Assembly: GCA_025936915.1 (NCBI GenBank)
Contig: JAICSK010000002.1
Location: forward strand, 1 to 42,982
Length of the DNA: 42,982 nucleotides
Reading direction: 5' to 3'
Source of the DNA: Nocardioides sp.
Lineage (GTDB): Bacteria > Actinomycetota > Actinomycetes > Propionibacteriales > Nocardioidaceae
In this document: piece after piece, positions 35,389-42,982 of the stretch
How the letters are laid out: each line of letters opens with the position of its first letter
Position numbering within the stretch: position 1 is the stretch's first letter
Made by a program: the position numbers and the translations under genes
Notes under the pieces: model-generated
What the model was told of the DNA's origin: nothing
What the model saw: only the letters and a program-made list of their open reading frames with translations
The model's database searches: none

Positions 35389-37827
35389 GTGTCGTCTCTC
35401 ACCTACCAGGAAGCGGTCGCACGCTCCGCGCAGATCTCGGATGTGGGCTACCGCATCGACCTCGACCTGACCTCGCGCGAGACCTTCGGGTGCCGGACCA
35501 CGGTCACCTTCGCCGTCGCCGACCCGCGGGCCACGACCTTCCTCGAGCTGTCGGAGGCGCAGGACCTGCGGGTGACCGTCAACGACTCGCCGGTCACCTC
35601 ACCGGTGTACGACGGGCACCGGATCACCCTGCATGACCTCGCGCCGAACAACGAGGTGGTGGTCGAGGCGAACATCCCCTACGTCAACGACGGCGACGGG
35701 ATGCACACGATGACCGACCCCGCGGACGACGCCACCTACGTCGCGGCGTACGCCGGGATGGACCTGGCGCACAAGGTCTTCGCCTGCTTCGACCAGCCCG
35801 ACCTCAAGGCCCCGATCGCGCTGACGGTGCGGGCGCCCCTGGACTGGACCGTGGTGGCCAACGGCCGGGCCGACGGGCAGGAAGGCGAGCTCCGGCGGTT
35901 CACCACGACGCCGCCGATCTCGTCGTACCTCTTCACCGTCTGCGCGGGTCCGTGGCACTCCCGCACCTGGGAGCACGCCGGCCTGCCGTTCGGCTGGCAC
36001 GCGCGGGCGTCGCTGGCCGACGCGCTCGACCGCGACTTCGAGGACATGAGGCACGTCACCGAGGCGTGCTTCGACTTCTACACCAGCACCTTCGACGAGC
36101 CCTACCCCTTCGACTCCTACGACCAGGTGATGGGTCCGGGCCACAACTGGGGCGCGATGGAGACCGCCGGATGCGTCACCTTCCGCGACGAGTACCTGCC
36201 GCGCAACGAGCCGGACGCCGGTGAGCTCGCCGACCGGGCCGAGGTGATCGCCCACGAGATGGCACACATGTGGTTCGGCGACCTGGTCACGATGAAGTGG
36301 TGGCAGGACACCTGGCTCAACGAGTCGTTCGCCGACTTCATGGGCTACCACGTGGCGCACGAGATCGGGGTGCCCGGCGCGTGGCCCGACTTCACGCTGA
36401 ACCGCAAGCCGACGGCGTACGCCGCCGACCGGCGCCGCTCGACCCACCCGATCGCCGAGGACGCCGAGCACCTGGTCGACGTCGACACGGCGTTCACGAA
36501 CTTCGACATGATCACCTATGCCAAGGGCGCCTCGGTGCTCCGGCAGCTGGTCACCTGGCTGGGCTGGGACACGTTCGTGGAGGGGACCAACCGCTATCTC
36601 ACGCGGCACCGCTTCGGCAACGCCGAGCTGGCCGACTACCTGGAGGCGCTCGACTCGGTCACCGACCGTGACGTGCGCGGGTGGGCCGAGGTCTACCTGC
36701 GCACGACCGGCTACGACACGATCCGGGTGAGCCGTGACGGCGACGTCCCCGTGCTGACCCGCGAGGGCACCCGGCCCCACCGGTTCTCGGTCGCCGCACT
36801 CGGCACCACCGGGGTGAGCGACGTCCGGCTGGTCGACGTGGCCGACGCCCCCGTCGCGCTCACCGACTACGCCGGCGCGCCCGTCGTACCCAACGCTGCC
36901 GACGAGGCGTACGCCGCGGTCCTGCTCGACGACCAGTCGTGGCAGGCAGCGGTCGACGACCTCGGCGCGCTGCCCGACCCGCTGCTGCGCGCGGTGACGT
37001 GGACCAACGCGATGACGCGGGTGAGGTCGGGACTGTCGACCACCGGGGAGTACCTCACGATCGTGCAGCGGCACCTGGTCGAGGAGACCGACCCGGTGCT
37101 GTTCGACAGCGTGCTGCGGCGGGTGACCCGGCAGGTGGTGCCGCAGTGGACCGCACCCGAGGCACTGGCCGCGGCCGAGCGGGTGGTGGCCGACGTGTGT
37201 GCCGCCGTGCTCGAGACGGGCGACTCCGCGCGCGGGCTCGCGGCCATGCGTCGGCTCGCGATGACCACCGCCGACGTCGCCCTGCTGCGTCGCTGGCTGG
37301 AGTCCGGACAGGCGCGTGCCGGGCTGGACATCGACCGCGACACCCGCTGGCTCGTCGTACGCCGCCTGGTGGAGCTCGACGCCGCGGGCGCCGACCTGAT
37401 CGACGCCGAGTCCGCCGCCGACCGCTCGTCGAACGGCCACCAGGCGGCGCTGGCCGCGCTGGCCGGCCGTCCCGACCCGGCTGCCAAAGAGGATGCGTGG
37501 CAGCGGATCTGCGACACCGCCGTGTCCAACCGCGACTTCACCGCCCTGGTGTCGGGGCTGTGGACCCCGGGTCAGGAGGAGCTGTTCGCGCCGTACCTCG
37601 ACCGCTACCTCGAGGACGCACCCCGGATCGCGACGCGCAGCCAGTCGTTCGCCGATGCCGCCGCCTTCGCGGCACCTCGGACGCCGATGACGCTGGACCG
37701 CTTCCGGAGGTTCCGCGACGAGCTCGACACCGCCACGACCGACACCACGAACACCGTCCTGCGCCGGGGGTGGGAGGACACCGTGGACGACTACGACGTC
37801 GCCCTGCGGGTCCGGCTGGCGGGGTAG
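35389..37827 (+). CDS. pepN: aminopeptidase N (M1 family)
   Basis: An 812-residue zinc aminopeptidase that removes N-terminal residues from peptides in the cytoplasm. The exopeptidase motif is WGAMETAG (GxMEN type with Thr-Ala in place of Asn-Trp/Phe), and the zinc site is [12 protein letters not shown] followed 18 residues on by the third ligand in WLNESFADF. The C-terminal 400 residues fit the ERAP1-like helical domain. There is no signal peptide. The GTG start 35389 matches the leaderless promoter; the frame is open further upstream without similarity. The actinobacterial subtype is usually called PepN. Confidence 0.95.
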   Translation: MSSLTYQEAVARSAQISDVGYRIDLDLTSRETFGCRTTVTFAVADPRATTFLELSEAQDLRVTVNDSPVTSPVYDGHRITLHDLAPNNEVVVEANIPYVNDGDGMHTMTDPADDATYVAAYAGMDLAHKVFACFDQPDLKAPIALTVRAPLDWTVVANGRADGQEGELRRFTTTPPISSYLFTVCAGPWHSRTWEHAGLPFGWHARASLADALDRDFEDMRHVTEACFDFYTSTFDEPYPFDSYDQVMGPGHNWGAMETAGCVTFRDEYLPRNEPDAGELADRAEVIAHEMAHMWFGDLVTMKWWQDTWLNESFADFMGYHVAHEIGVPGAWPDFTLNRKPTAYAADRRRSTHPIAEDAEHLVDVDTAFTNFDMITYAKGASVLRQLVTWLGWDTFVEGTNRYLTRHRFGNAELADYLEALDSVTDRDVRGWAEVYLRTTGYDTIRVSRDGDVPVLTREGTRPHRFSVAALGTTGVSDVRLVDVADAPVALTDYAGAPVVPNAADEAYAAVLLDDQSWQAAVDDLGALPDPLLRAVTWTNAMTRVRSGLSTTGEYLTIVQRHLVEETDPVLFDSVLRRVTRQVVPQWTAPEALAAAERVVADVCAAVLETGDSARGLAAMRRLAMTTADVALLRRWLESGQARAGLDIDRDTRWLVVRRLVELDAAGADLIDAESAADRSSNGHQAALAALAGRPDPAAKEDAWQRICDTAVSNRDFTALVSGLWTPGQEELFAPYLDRYLEDAPRIATRSQSFADAAAFAAPRTPMTLDRFRRFRDELDTATTDTTNTVLRRGWEDTVDDYDVALRVRLAG

Positions 37828-37842
37828 GGCTTCACCTCGGGG

Positions 37843-37938
37843 GGACGGTTCATCACGCTGAGTGGCCGAAACGGCACTCGGCAAGCGGAGTTCACCTGGC
37901 CATGCGCTGGTTCACCTACTCAGCGTGATGAACCGTCC
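37843..37938. repeat. 96-bp giant inverted repeat between convergent genes
   Basis: Two perfect 21-bp arms (37843-37863 and 37918-37938) face each other across 54 bases. The arm begins GGACGGTTCATCACG. The loop contains TTCACCTGG and, just inside the right arm, TTCACCT; another TTCACCT lies just outside the left arm at 37831. The element sits between the pepN stop (37827) and the prs stop (37961). It could act as a bidirectional terminator, but it is far longer than needed and has no U tract, so a MITE- or REP-like element is equally possible. Confidence 0.85.
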
Positions 37939-37960
37939 GCGCAGACGTCAGCTGCTCGCG

Positions 37961-38944
37961 TCACGCCTCGCCATCGAACATCTTGGTGACCGACCCGTCC
38001 TCGAAGACCTCCTTGATCGCCTGCGAGAGCAGGGGCGCGATGGACAGGCAGGTGAGCTTGTCGAAGCGCTTCTCGTCGGGGATCGGCAGGGTGTTGGTGA
38101 CGACGATCTCGGTGACCGCGCTGTTCTTCAGCCGGTCGACGGCGGGCCCGGAGAGGATCGGGTGGGTCGCGGCGATCACGACACCGGCGGCCCCGTCACG
38201 GGCGAGCGCCTCGGCGGCGTGCACGATCGTGCCCCCGGTGTCGATCATGTCGTCGACCAGGACGCAGATGCGGCCCCGCACGTCGCCGACGACGCGGTTG
38301 GCGACGGTCTCGTTGGGCTTGTCGATGCGCCGCGTCTTGTGGATGAACGCCAGCGGGGCGCCCTGCAGCCGCGAGGACCAGCGTTCGGCGACCTTGATCC
38401 GGCCGGCGTCGGGGCTGACCACGGCGAGGTCCTGGTCGCCGTACTTCTCCCTGACGTACGACGCCAGGATCGGCAGCGCGAACAAGTGGTCGACCGGCCC
38501 GTCGAAGAAGCCCTGGATCTGGTCGGCGTGGAGGTCGACGGTGATCAGCCGGTCGGCGCCGGCGGTCTTGAAGATGTCGGCGACCAGCCGCGCCGAGATC
38601 GGCTCACGACCGCGGTGCTTCTTGTCCTGCCGGGCGTAGCCGTAGAACGGCATCACCACCGTGATCCGCTTGGCGCTGGCCCGCTTCAGCGCGTCGACCA
38701 TGATGAAGTGCTCCATCAGCCACTCGTTGATCGGCGCGGTGTGGCTCTGGATCACGAAGGCGTCGGAGCCGCGAACCGACTCCTCGTAGCGGACGTAGGT
38801 CTCGGAGTTGGCGAACTCGTAGGCCTGGGTCGGTACCAGCTGGATCCCCAGCGTGGTCGCGACCTCCTCAGCGAGCGCGGGGTGAGCCCGCCCGGAGAAG
38901 ACCATCAGGTGTTTCTTGGTGGTCCTCTTCGTCTTCGAGCTCAC
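37961..38944 (-). CDS. prs: ribose-phosphate pyrophosphokinase
   Basis: A 327-residue enzyme that makes PRPP from ribose-5-phosphate and ATP. The N-terminal domain has FSGRAHPALAEEVATTLG and the flexible loop FYGYARQDKKHRGREPISA; VDLHADQIQGFF is the metal/ATP region and CVLVDDMIDTGGT the PRPP-binding loop. VSPDAGRIKVAERW fits the actinobacterial form. The GTG start 38944 is three bases after the glmU stop, so glmU and prs form an operon. PRPP feeds nucleotide, histidine and arabinan synthesis. Confidence 0.97.
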   Translation of the reverse strand: MSSKTKRTTKKHLMVFSGRAHPALAEEVATTLGIQLVPTQAYEFANSETYVRYEESVRGSDAFVIQSHTAPINEWLMEHFIMVDALKRASAKRITVVMPFYGYARQDKKHRGREPISARLVADIFKTAGADRLITVDLHADQIQGFFDGPVDHLFALPILASYVREKYGDQDLAVVSPDAGRIKVAERWSSRLQGAPLAFIHKTRRIDKPNETVANRVVGDVRGRICVLVDDMIDTGGTIVHAAEALARDGAAGVVIAATHPILSGPAVDRLKNSAVTEIVVTNTLPIPDEKRFDKLTCLSIAPLLSQAIKEVFEDGSVTKMFDGEA

Positions 38945-38947
38945 GGG

Positions 38948-40369
38948 TCAGGATTCTCCCTCAGCCCCGGTGGCTTCCCCAATCGAGGCGGGGTCCTCGC
39001 CACGAGGTGCGCGGCGGTCGAGGTTGCGCTGCGGCCCGCCCGACACCGCGAGGTTGCCCGGCGGCACGTCCCGTCGTACGACGGCACCGCCGCCGGTCAT
39101 CGCGCCGTCGCCGATGGTGACCGGCGCGACGAAGGTGTTGTTGGCGCCGGTCTTGGCGCCCTTGCCGACGGTCGTGTGGTGCTTGTGGGTGCCGTCGTAG
39201 TTGGCGAAGATCGTGCCTGCCCCGATGTTGCTGCCCTCACCGATGGTCGCGTCGCCGACGTACGACAGGTGCGGGACCTTGGAGCCGGCGCCGATGTGGG
39301 CGTTCTTGGTCTCGACGAACGTGCCGATCTTGCCGTCGCTCCCGAGCTCGGTGCCGGGACGGAGGAACGCGTAGGGCCCGACGTTCGCGCCGTCGCCGAT
39401 CACGGCGAGCTCGCCATGGGCCCGGGTGACCCGTGCGCCGGCACCGACCTCGCAGTCCTTGAGGCTGGTGTCGGGACCGATCACCGCGTCCTCGCCGACG
39501 ACGGTGGCGCCGAGGAGCTGGGTGTTGGGCAGCAGGATCACATCGGGCGCGAGCCGGACGTCGGACTCGATCCACGTGGTCGCGGGGTCCATCACGGTGA
39601 CGCCGTCGCGCATCCACTGCTCGACGATCCGCTGGTTCAGCTCCCGCCCGAGCTCGGCGAGCTGGACGCGGTCGTTGGCTCCCTGCGTCTGCATGACGTC
39701 GTCGAGCGGGAACGCCGCGACGGTCAGGCCGGCATCGCGGGCGAGACCGACGGTGTCGGTGAGGTAGTACTCACCCTTGGCGTTGTCGTTGCCGATCCGG
39801 GGCAGGACGTCGACCAGGAACTCCGCGTCGAACGCGAAGATCCCCGACCCGATCTCGCGGATCTCACGCTGCTTGGGCGTCGCGTCTCGTTCCTCGACGA
39901 TCGCCTCGACATCGCCCTCGTCGTTGCGGACGACGCGACCGTAGCCGAACGGATGGTCGACGACCCCGCTCAGCACGCTCACCGCGCTCTGCGCGGCCTC
40001 GTGCTCCTCGGCGAAGCCGCGCAGGCTCTCGCCGCGCAGCAGCGGGGTGTCGCCGTACACCACGAGCACGGTGCCGGACGTCGTCCCGGCCGTCTCCATC
40101 GCCACCCGTACGGCGTGCCCGGTGCCTTGCTGGTCCTCCTGGACCGCGAGCACGGCGTCGGGCATCAGCGACTGGACGTGCGGACCCACCTGGTCGCGCT
40201 GGTGCCCGACCACGACGACGACCCGCGAGGGCGCGAGCACCTGGACGGCGGCCAGCACGTGGCCGACCATGCTGCGCCCGCCGATCTCGTGGAGCAGCTT
40301 GGACTTCTTCGACCTCATGCGGGTGCCTCCGCCTGCCGCCAGCACGATCACCGTGAGGTCGCTCGCCAT
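38948..40369 (-). CDS. glmU: bifunctional GlmU, UDP-GlcNAc synthesis
   Basis: A 473-residue enzyme with two activities: N-terminal GlcNAc-1-phosphate uridylyltransferase (LAAGGGTRMRSKKSKLLHEIG at the start, QEDQQGTGHAV, VVYGDTPLL) and C-terminal glucosamine-1-phosphate acetyltransferase. The acetyltransferase is a left-handed beta helix of hexapeptide repeats ending GANNTFVAPVTIGDGAMTGGG. It supplies UDP-GlcNAc for peptidoglycan. ATG 40369 (MASDLTV) follows TACGTT by seven bases. An open frame 13 codons longer exists upstream without similarity. Confidence 0.97.
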   Translation of the reverse strand: MASDLTVIVLAAGGGTRMRSKKSKLLHEIGGRSMVGHVLAAVQVLAPSRVVVVVGHQRDQVGPHVQSLMPDAVLAVQEDQQGTGHAVRVAMETAGTTSGTVLVVYGDTPLLRGESLRGFAEEHEAAQSAVSVLSGVVDHPFGYGRVVRNDEGDVEAIVEERDATPKQREIREIGSGIFAFDAEFLVDVLPRIGNDNAKGEYYLTDTVGLARDAGLTVAAFPLDDVMQTQGANDRVQLAELGRELNQRIVEQWMRDGVTVMDPATTWIESDVRLAPDVILLPNTQLLGATVVGEDAVIGPDTSLKDCEVGAGARVTRAHGELAVIGDGANVGPYAFLRPGTELGSDGKIGTFVETKNAHIGAGSKVPHLSYVGDATIGEGSNIGAGTIFANYDGTHKHHTTVGKGAKTGANNTFVAPVTIGDGAMTGGGAVVRRDVPPGNLAVSGGPQRNLDRRAPRGEDPASIGEATGAEGES

Positions 40370-40376
40370 GGGATCC

Positions 40377-40382
40377 AACGTA
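40377..40382 (-). promoter_or_regulatory. -10 element, leaderless start of glmU-prs
   Basis: TACGTT on the minus strand, 7 bases, then ATG 40369. Confidence 0.55.
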
Positions 40383-40444
40383 TCGCCCGTCCCCGGCCCC
40401 CCGGCCATCGTCCGGGAGGCTGAACTTGCGCGCTCGACCGAGTC

Positions 40445-40484
40445 GTGTGCCCGACACCGCGCTGGGGCGCGGGCTCAGGCACAC
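40445..40484. other. nested stem-loop in glmU/tRNA-Gln gap
   Basis: An outer stem GTGTGCC/GGCACAC and an inner stem CCGCGC/GCGCGG (loop TGGG) are separated by symmetric 5-base internal loops. It may terminate the leftward transcript of the acyltransferase gene, or have another role. Confidence 0.5.
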
Positions 40485-40497
40485 AACCCTCGCTGTT

Positions 40498-40530
40498 CTG
40501 TCGGGCCGACGTGTCTGTCGGGCCGACGTG
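40498..40530 (+). promoter_or_regulatory. two tandem palindromic boxes upstream of tRNA-Gln
   Basis: CTGTCGGGCCGACGTG occurs twice (40498-40513 and 40515-40530), a 17-bp step. Each holds the palindrome GTCGG-G-CCGAC. They end 21 bases before the TACCCT -10 candidate (40551-40556) of the tRNA, covering the -35 region, as expected of operators or of an upstream activating site. Confidence 0.5.
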
Positions 40531-40550
40531 CTGCCCCGCCAGGCGGGCCC

Positions 40551-40556
40551 TACCCT
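40551..40556 (+). promoter_or_regulatory. candidate -10 of tRNA-Gln
   Basis: TACCCT, with 8 bases to the first base of the tRNA. Confidence 0.45.
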
Positions 40557-40564
40557 TCTACCGA

Positions 40565-40643
40565 TCCCCGGTTGGTCTGCCGGCAGGGCCCGCCTGACTT
40601 TGAATCAGGACTAGCGACGCAGGTTCGACTCCTGCCCGGGGAG
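40565..40643 (+). tRNA. tRNA-Gln (anticodon UUG)
   Basis: The acceptor is TCCCCGG/CCGGGGA with discriminator G, as expected for Gln. The anticodon stem is CCTGA/TCAGG with loop CTTTGAA, giving UUG. The T arm is GCAGG-TTCGACT-CCTGC. CCA is not encoded. The D arm pairs GGTC with GGCC, including a G-U, and leaves two bases before the anticodon stem instead of one; the variable region is nine bases (ACTAGCGAC), longer than normal. From memory, a tRNA-Gln next to glmU is common in actinobacteria, which supports the call. Confidence 0.8.
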
Positions 40644-40668
40644 CGAGAGGGTGCCGAGGGGTGAGCCT

Positions 40669-41790
40669 TCAGACGGCGTGCGAGACCTGCGGGGCTGCCG
40701 GTCCGAAGGTCGGCGGGTCGGCGGACGGTCGCCTCCCCGAGAGCCTGGCTCGCAGCGGACGCTCGACGAACCGGAAGCTGGCCTCACCCAGGACGACGAT
40801 GATCACGATCCAGACGAGGTCGGCGCGGTGGGTGTGCCCGAGCCGGCTGATGACCACGATCCGGATCATGACGTTCCACAAGTAGATCGAGTACGAGCGT
40901 TCGCCCAGCCACCGCATCGGAGGGGTGGCCAGCAGGCGGCCGACCGGCGACCGGGGCTGCATCACCACCCCGACCAGGAGCACGACCGTCAGCGCCGTCC
41001 CGGCCACGATCACCCACGAGGGCCGATAGGTGTCGTCGTGGTGGGCCAGGACGGGGAGGAGGACCAGCGCCGCCGGGGCGAGCAGCGCCACCCGCCGCAG
41101 GGCCCGCGTCAGCCAGCCGTTGACCAGCGCGATCGCGAGCAGGGAGCCGGCCAGGATGGGCAGCGCGTTGGTGTCGCTCCCGAAGTACTCGTGGGGGTCG
41201 TACTTCACATACTGGCTGACCGCGAGGTGCAGGTCGAGCGCCAGCGTGCTGGCGACCAGTGCCAACGTGAACACCGCGAAGACGCGGGGACTACGGCGGT
41301 AGCCCCACAGCAGGAGGAAGGGCCACAGCAGGTAGAACTGCTCCTCGACCGAGAGCGACCAGGTGTAGTTGAACCAGTCGTAGGTCGCGAACGGGTGGCC
41401 CGCCCAGTCGAAGAGGCTGGTCGTGTACGTGAGCGCAGCACCCGCGGGGGCGAGGACCTGCCCGACGCCGAGGTGGTGGCGGTGGAACAGCCCTGCCCTG
41501 AGGTGGTCCCGGTGCAGGAGCAGCACGACCGTCGTCACGCCGACGACCACCACCAGCGCGGGATACAGCCGCGCGACCCGCCGTCGGTAGAACGCCCGCA
41601 GATGGATGGTGCCGCCGTCGAGCTCGCGGACCAGCAGGGTGGTGATCAAGAACCCCGAGAGGCAGAAGAACACGGTCACGCCGAGAAAGCCGTCGATCAG
41701 CGTCCGTGTCATGGCGTGCTGGCCCAGGACGAGCAGGATCGCCACGCCACGTACGCCGTCCAAGCCGGGATGGTGGCCACGTTCGCTCAT
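40669..41790 (-). CDS. membrane acyltransferase, OafA/YrhL family
   Basis: A 373-residue integral membrane protein of the acyltransferase-3 family that O-acetylates cell-surface glycans or lipids. The N-terminal GLDGVRGVAILLVLGQHA carries the catalytic-type histidine, FFCLSGFLITTLL is the second family motif, RRVARLYPAL the third and WSLSVEEQFYLLWP the fourth; about ten membrane segments are visible. There is no SGNH C-terminal domain. ATG 41790 is the start. It is transcribed toward tRNA-Gln on the opposite strand, with its stop 26 bases from the tRNA. The acceptor glycan is unknown. Confidence 0.93.
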   Translation of the reverse strand: MSERGHHPGLDGVRGVAILLVLGQHAMTRTLIDGFLGVTVFFCLSGFLITTLLVRELDGGTIHLRAFYRRRVARLYPALVVVVGVTTVVLLLHRDHLRAGLFHRHHLGVGQVLAPAGAALTYTTSLFDWAGHPFATYDWFNYTWSLSVEEQFYLLWPFLLLWGYRRSPRVFAVFTLALVASTLALDLHLAVSQYVKYDPHEYFGSDTNALPILAGSLLAIALVNGWLTRALRRVALLAPAALVLLPVLAHHDDTYRPSWVIVAGTALTVVLLVGVVMQPRSPVGRLLATPPMRWLGERSYSIYLWNVMIRIVVISRLGHTHRADLVWIVIIVVLGEASFRFVERPLRARLSGRRPSADPPTFGPAAPQVSHAV

Positions 41791-41842
41791 TGCAGGGAGT
41801 ACGGGCGGGCGTCGGCGACGGTTCGACCGCTGTCCGCCCGAC

Positions 41843-41848
41843 TAGGGT
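41843..41848 (+). promoter_or_regulatory. -10 element, leaderless start of DNA ligase
   Basis: TAGGGT, 6 bases, then ATG 41855. Confidence 0.6.
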
Positions 41849-41854
41849 CGCCTC

Positions 41855-42979
41855 ATGGACCTGCCCGTGATGCCACCGGTGCGCCCGATGCTCGCCAAGA
41901 GCGTGAAGGGGATCCCCGACCCCGCCAGGCACACGGTCGGTGACATCGAGGGGCTGAGCTTCGAGCCGAAGTGGGACGGGTTCCGTTGCCTGGTGTTCAA
42001 GGACGGCGACGAGGTCGAGCTGGCCAGCCGCAACACCAAGCCGCTGACGCGCTACTTTCCGGAGCTGGTGGCCGCGATGCGCGAGCACCTGCCCGACCGG
42101 ATCGTCCTCGACGGCGAGGTGTTCGTGGCTCAGCGAGGTGAGGACGGCGTCGACCGGTTGGAGTTCGAGGTGCTGCAGGAGCGCATCCACCCGGCCAAGA
42201 GCCGCATCGACATGCTCGCCGAGAAGACCCCGGCCGGGTTCGTGGCCTTCGACCTGCTCGCGCTGGGCGACACGGCGTACGTCGCCCGACCGTTCGCCGA
42301 GCGGCGCGCGGCGCTGGAGGGAGCGATCGGGACGCTCACCGGTCCGTGCTTCCTGACCCGCACGACGACGGACCCGGCCAAGGCCGAGGAGTGGTTCACG
42401 CAGTTCGAGGGTGCCGGGCTCGACGGGGTCGTCGCCAAGCCCCTGGGGGCGTCTTACGTCGAGAACGCCCGCACGATGCTCAAGATCAAGCACGAGCGCA
42501 CGGCGGACGTCGTGGTCGCCGGCTACCGCGAGCACAAGACGAGCACTCCCCAGCGGCCGCTGCTGGGCAGCCTCCTGCTCGGGCTGTACGTCGACGGGGA
42601 GCTGCAACACGTGGGGGTCAGCGCCAGCTTCACCGAGACCCGCCGCGCGGAGCTGATCGAGCAGCTCCAGCCGCTGGTCGTACCCATCGAGGAGCACCCG
42701 TGGGGACGGTGGGCGGAGTTCCTGATCGCCAACCCCGACCGGGTGCCGGGCACACAGAGCCGGTGGAGCCAGGGAAAGGACCTCAGCTTCACCCCGCTCC
42801 GGCCCGACCTGGTGATCGAGGTCGCCTACGACCACATGGAGGGGAGGCGGTTTCGTCACACCGCGCAGTTCCGGCGGTGGCGCACCGATCGCGACCCCGA
42901 GAGCTGCGGCTACGACCAGCTCGAGGAACCGGTCTCCTACGACCTCACCGACGTGCTGGGCGGCCGTCCCGTTTCCTGA
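41855..42979 (+). CDS. ligC: ATP-dependent DNA ligase, LigC type
   Basis: A 374-residue stand-alone ATP-dependent DNA ligase like mycobacterial LigC. Motif I is EPKWDGFR with the adenylated Lys39; motif III is AFDLLALG, motif IV LDGVVAKPLG and motif V MLKIKHERTADVVVAGYR. An OB-fold domain follows from about residue 215. It lacks the polymerase and nuclease domains of LigD. It seals nicks in repair and backs up the NAD-dependent LigA. The start is fixed by the leaderless TAGGGT promoter. The complete gene ends three bases before the window edge. Confidence 0.94.
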   Translation: MDLPVMPPVRPMLAKSVKGIPDPARHTVGDIEGLSFEPKWDGFRCLVFKDGDEVELASRNTKPLTRYFPELVAAMREHLPDRIVLDGEVFVAQRGEDGVDRLEFEVLQERIHPAKSRIDMLAEKTPAGFVAFDLLALGDTAYVARPFAERRAALEGAIGTLTGPCFLTRTTTDPAKAEEWFTQFEGAGLDGVVAKPLGASYVENARTMLKIKHERTADVVVAGYREHKTSTPQRPLLGSLLLGLYVDGELQHVGVSASFTETRRAELIEQLQPLVVPIEEHPWGRWAEFLIANPDRVPGTQSRWSQGKDLSFTPLRPDLVIEVAYDHMEGRRFRHTAQFRRWRTDRDPESCGYDQLEEPVSYDLTDVLGGRPVS

Positions 42980-42982
42980 CGA

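Noticed and set aside
37862..40423. Plus-strand frame of 853 codons opposite prs and glmU
   Set aside because: It is antisense to two conserved enzymes and has no family similarity.

Overview
The window is chromosomal DNA from a GC-rich actinobacterium, most likely a member of the Nocardioidaceae (Nocardioides-like). The reasons are the strong G/C bias at third codon positions, the frequent GTG starts, the twin-arginine secreted proteins, the DevR/DosR-type regulator and the gene order eno-ftsB-DUF501-ppx next to mfd, mazG, glmU, prs, rplY and pth. That neighbourhood is also found in mycobacteria (Rv1014c to Rv1026) and streptomycetes. I see no insertion sequence, prophage, CRISPR array or biosynthetic cluster.

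Layout. 1-6.9 kb: a small membrane protein, an ABC1-family kinase, a leftward operon (two tandem DinB-fold proteins, a GNAT acetyltransferase, an MFS transporter), a TauE/SafE exporter with a hemerythrin protein, and a cytosolic BtuF-like protein. 6.9-12 kb: a leftward MoxR/OsmC/VWA operon, a hypothetical gene and a uridine-kinase-like P-loop kinase. 12.2-20.4 kb: an orphan response regulator, cystathionine beta-synthase, a methyltransferase, a 30-residue small ORF, an SGNH hydrolase, a Bax-inhibitor-1 protein, a luciferase-like oxidoreductase and an acetyl-CoA hydrolase/transferase fused to GNAT. 20.4-29.7 kb: tRNA-Leu(UAA), a family-5 uracil-DNA glycosylase, ppx, DUF501, ftsB, eno, mazG, a lipoprotein and mfd, all leftward and mostly coupled by overlapping start and stop codons. 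29.9-33.8 kb: an accessory patch with a membrane-anchored protein, a Tat-exported serpin lipoprotein, a zinc-ribbon miniprotein, a CysQ-like phosphatase and a secreted Tat protein. 33.8-43 kb: pth, rplY, pepN, prs, glmU, tRNA-Gln(UUG), a membrane acyltransferase and an ATP-dependent DNA ligase.

How the parts work together. Most genes are housekeeping: translation (pth, rplY, two tRNAs), nucleotide and cell-wall precursors (prs, glmU), glycolysis (eno), DNA repair (mfd, UDG, ligase, mazG) and division (ftsB). Many transcription units start with a TAnnnT hexamer placed 6-8 bases before the start codon, the signature of leaderless mRNAs.

The most unusual content is not protein coding. There are four unrelated palindromic repeat families: a pair inside the VWA gene, two 57-bp units at 13.1 kb, five copies on a 32-bp register at 24.7 kb, and a 96-bp giant inverted repeat at 37.9 kb. 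Both tRNAs have atypical variable regions, and two small proteins (30 and 54 residues) are easily missed. I found no clear-cut new multi-gene defence or metabolic system. The repeat families, the short-armed tRNA-Leu and the serpin patch are the best leads.
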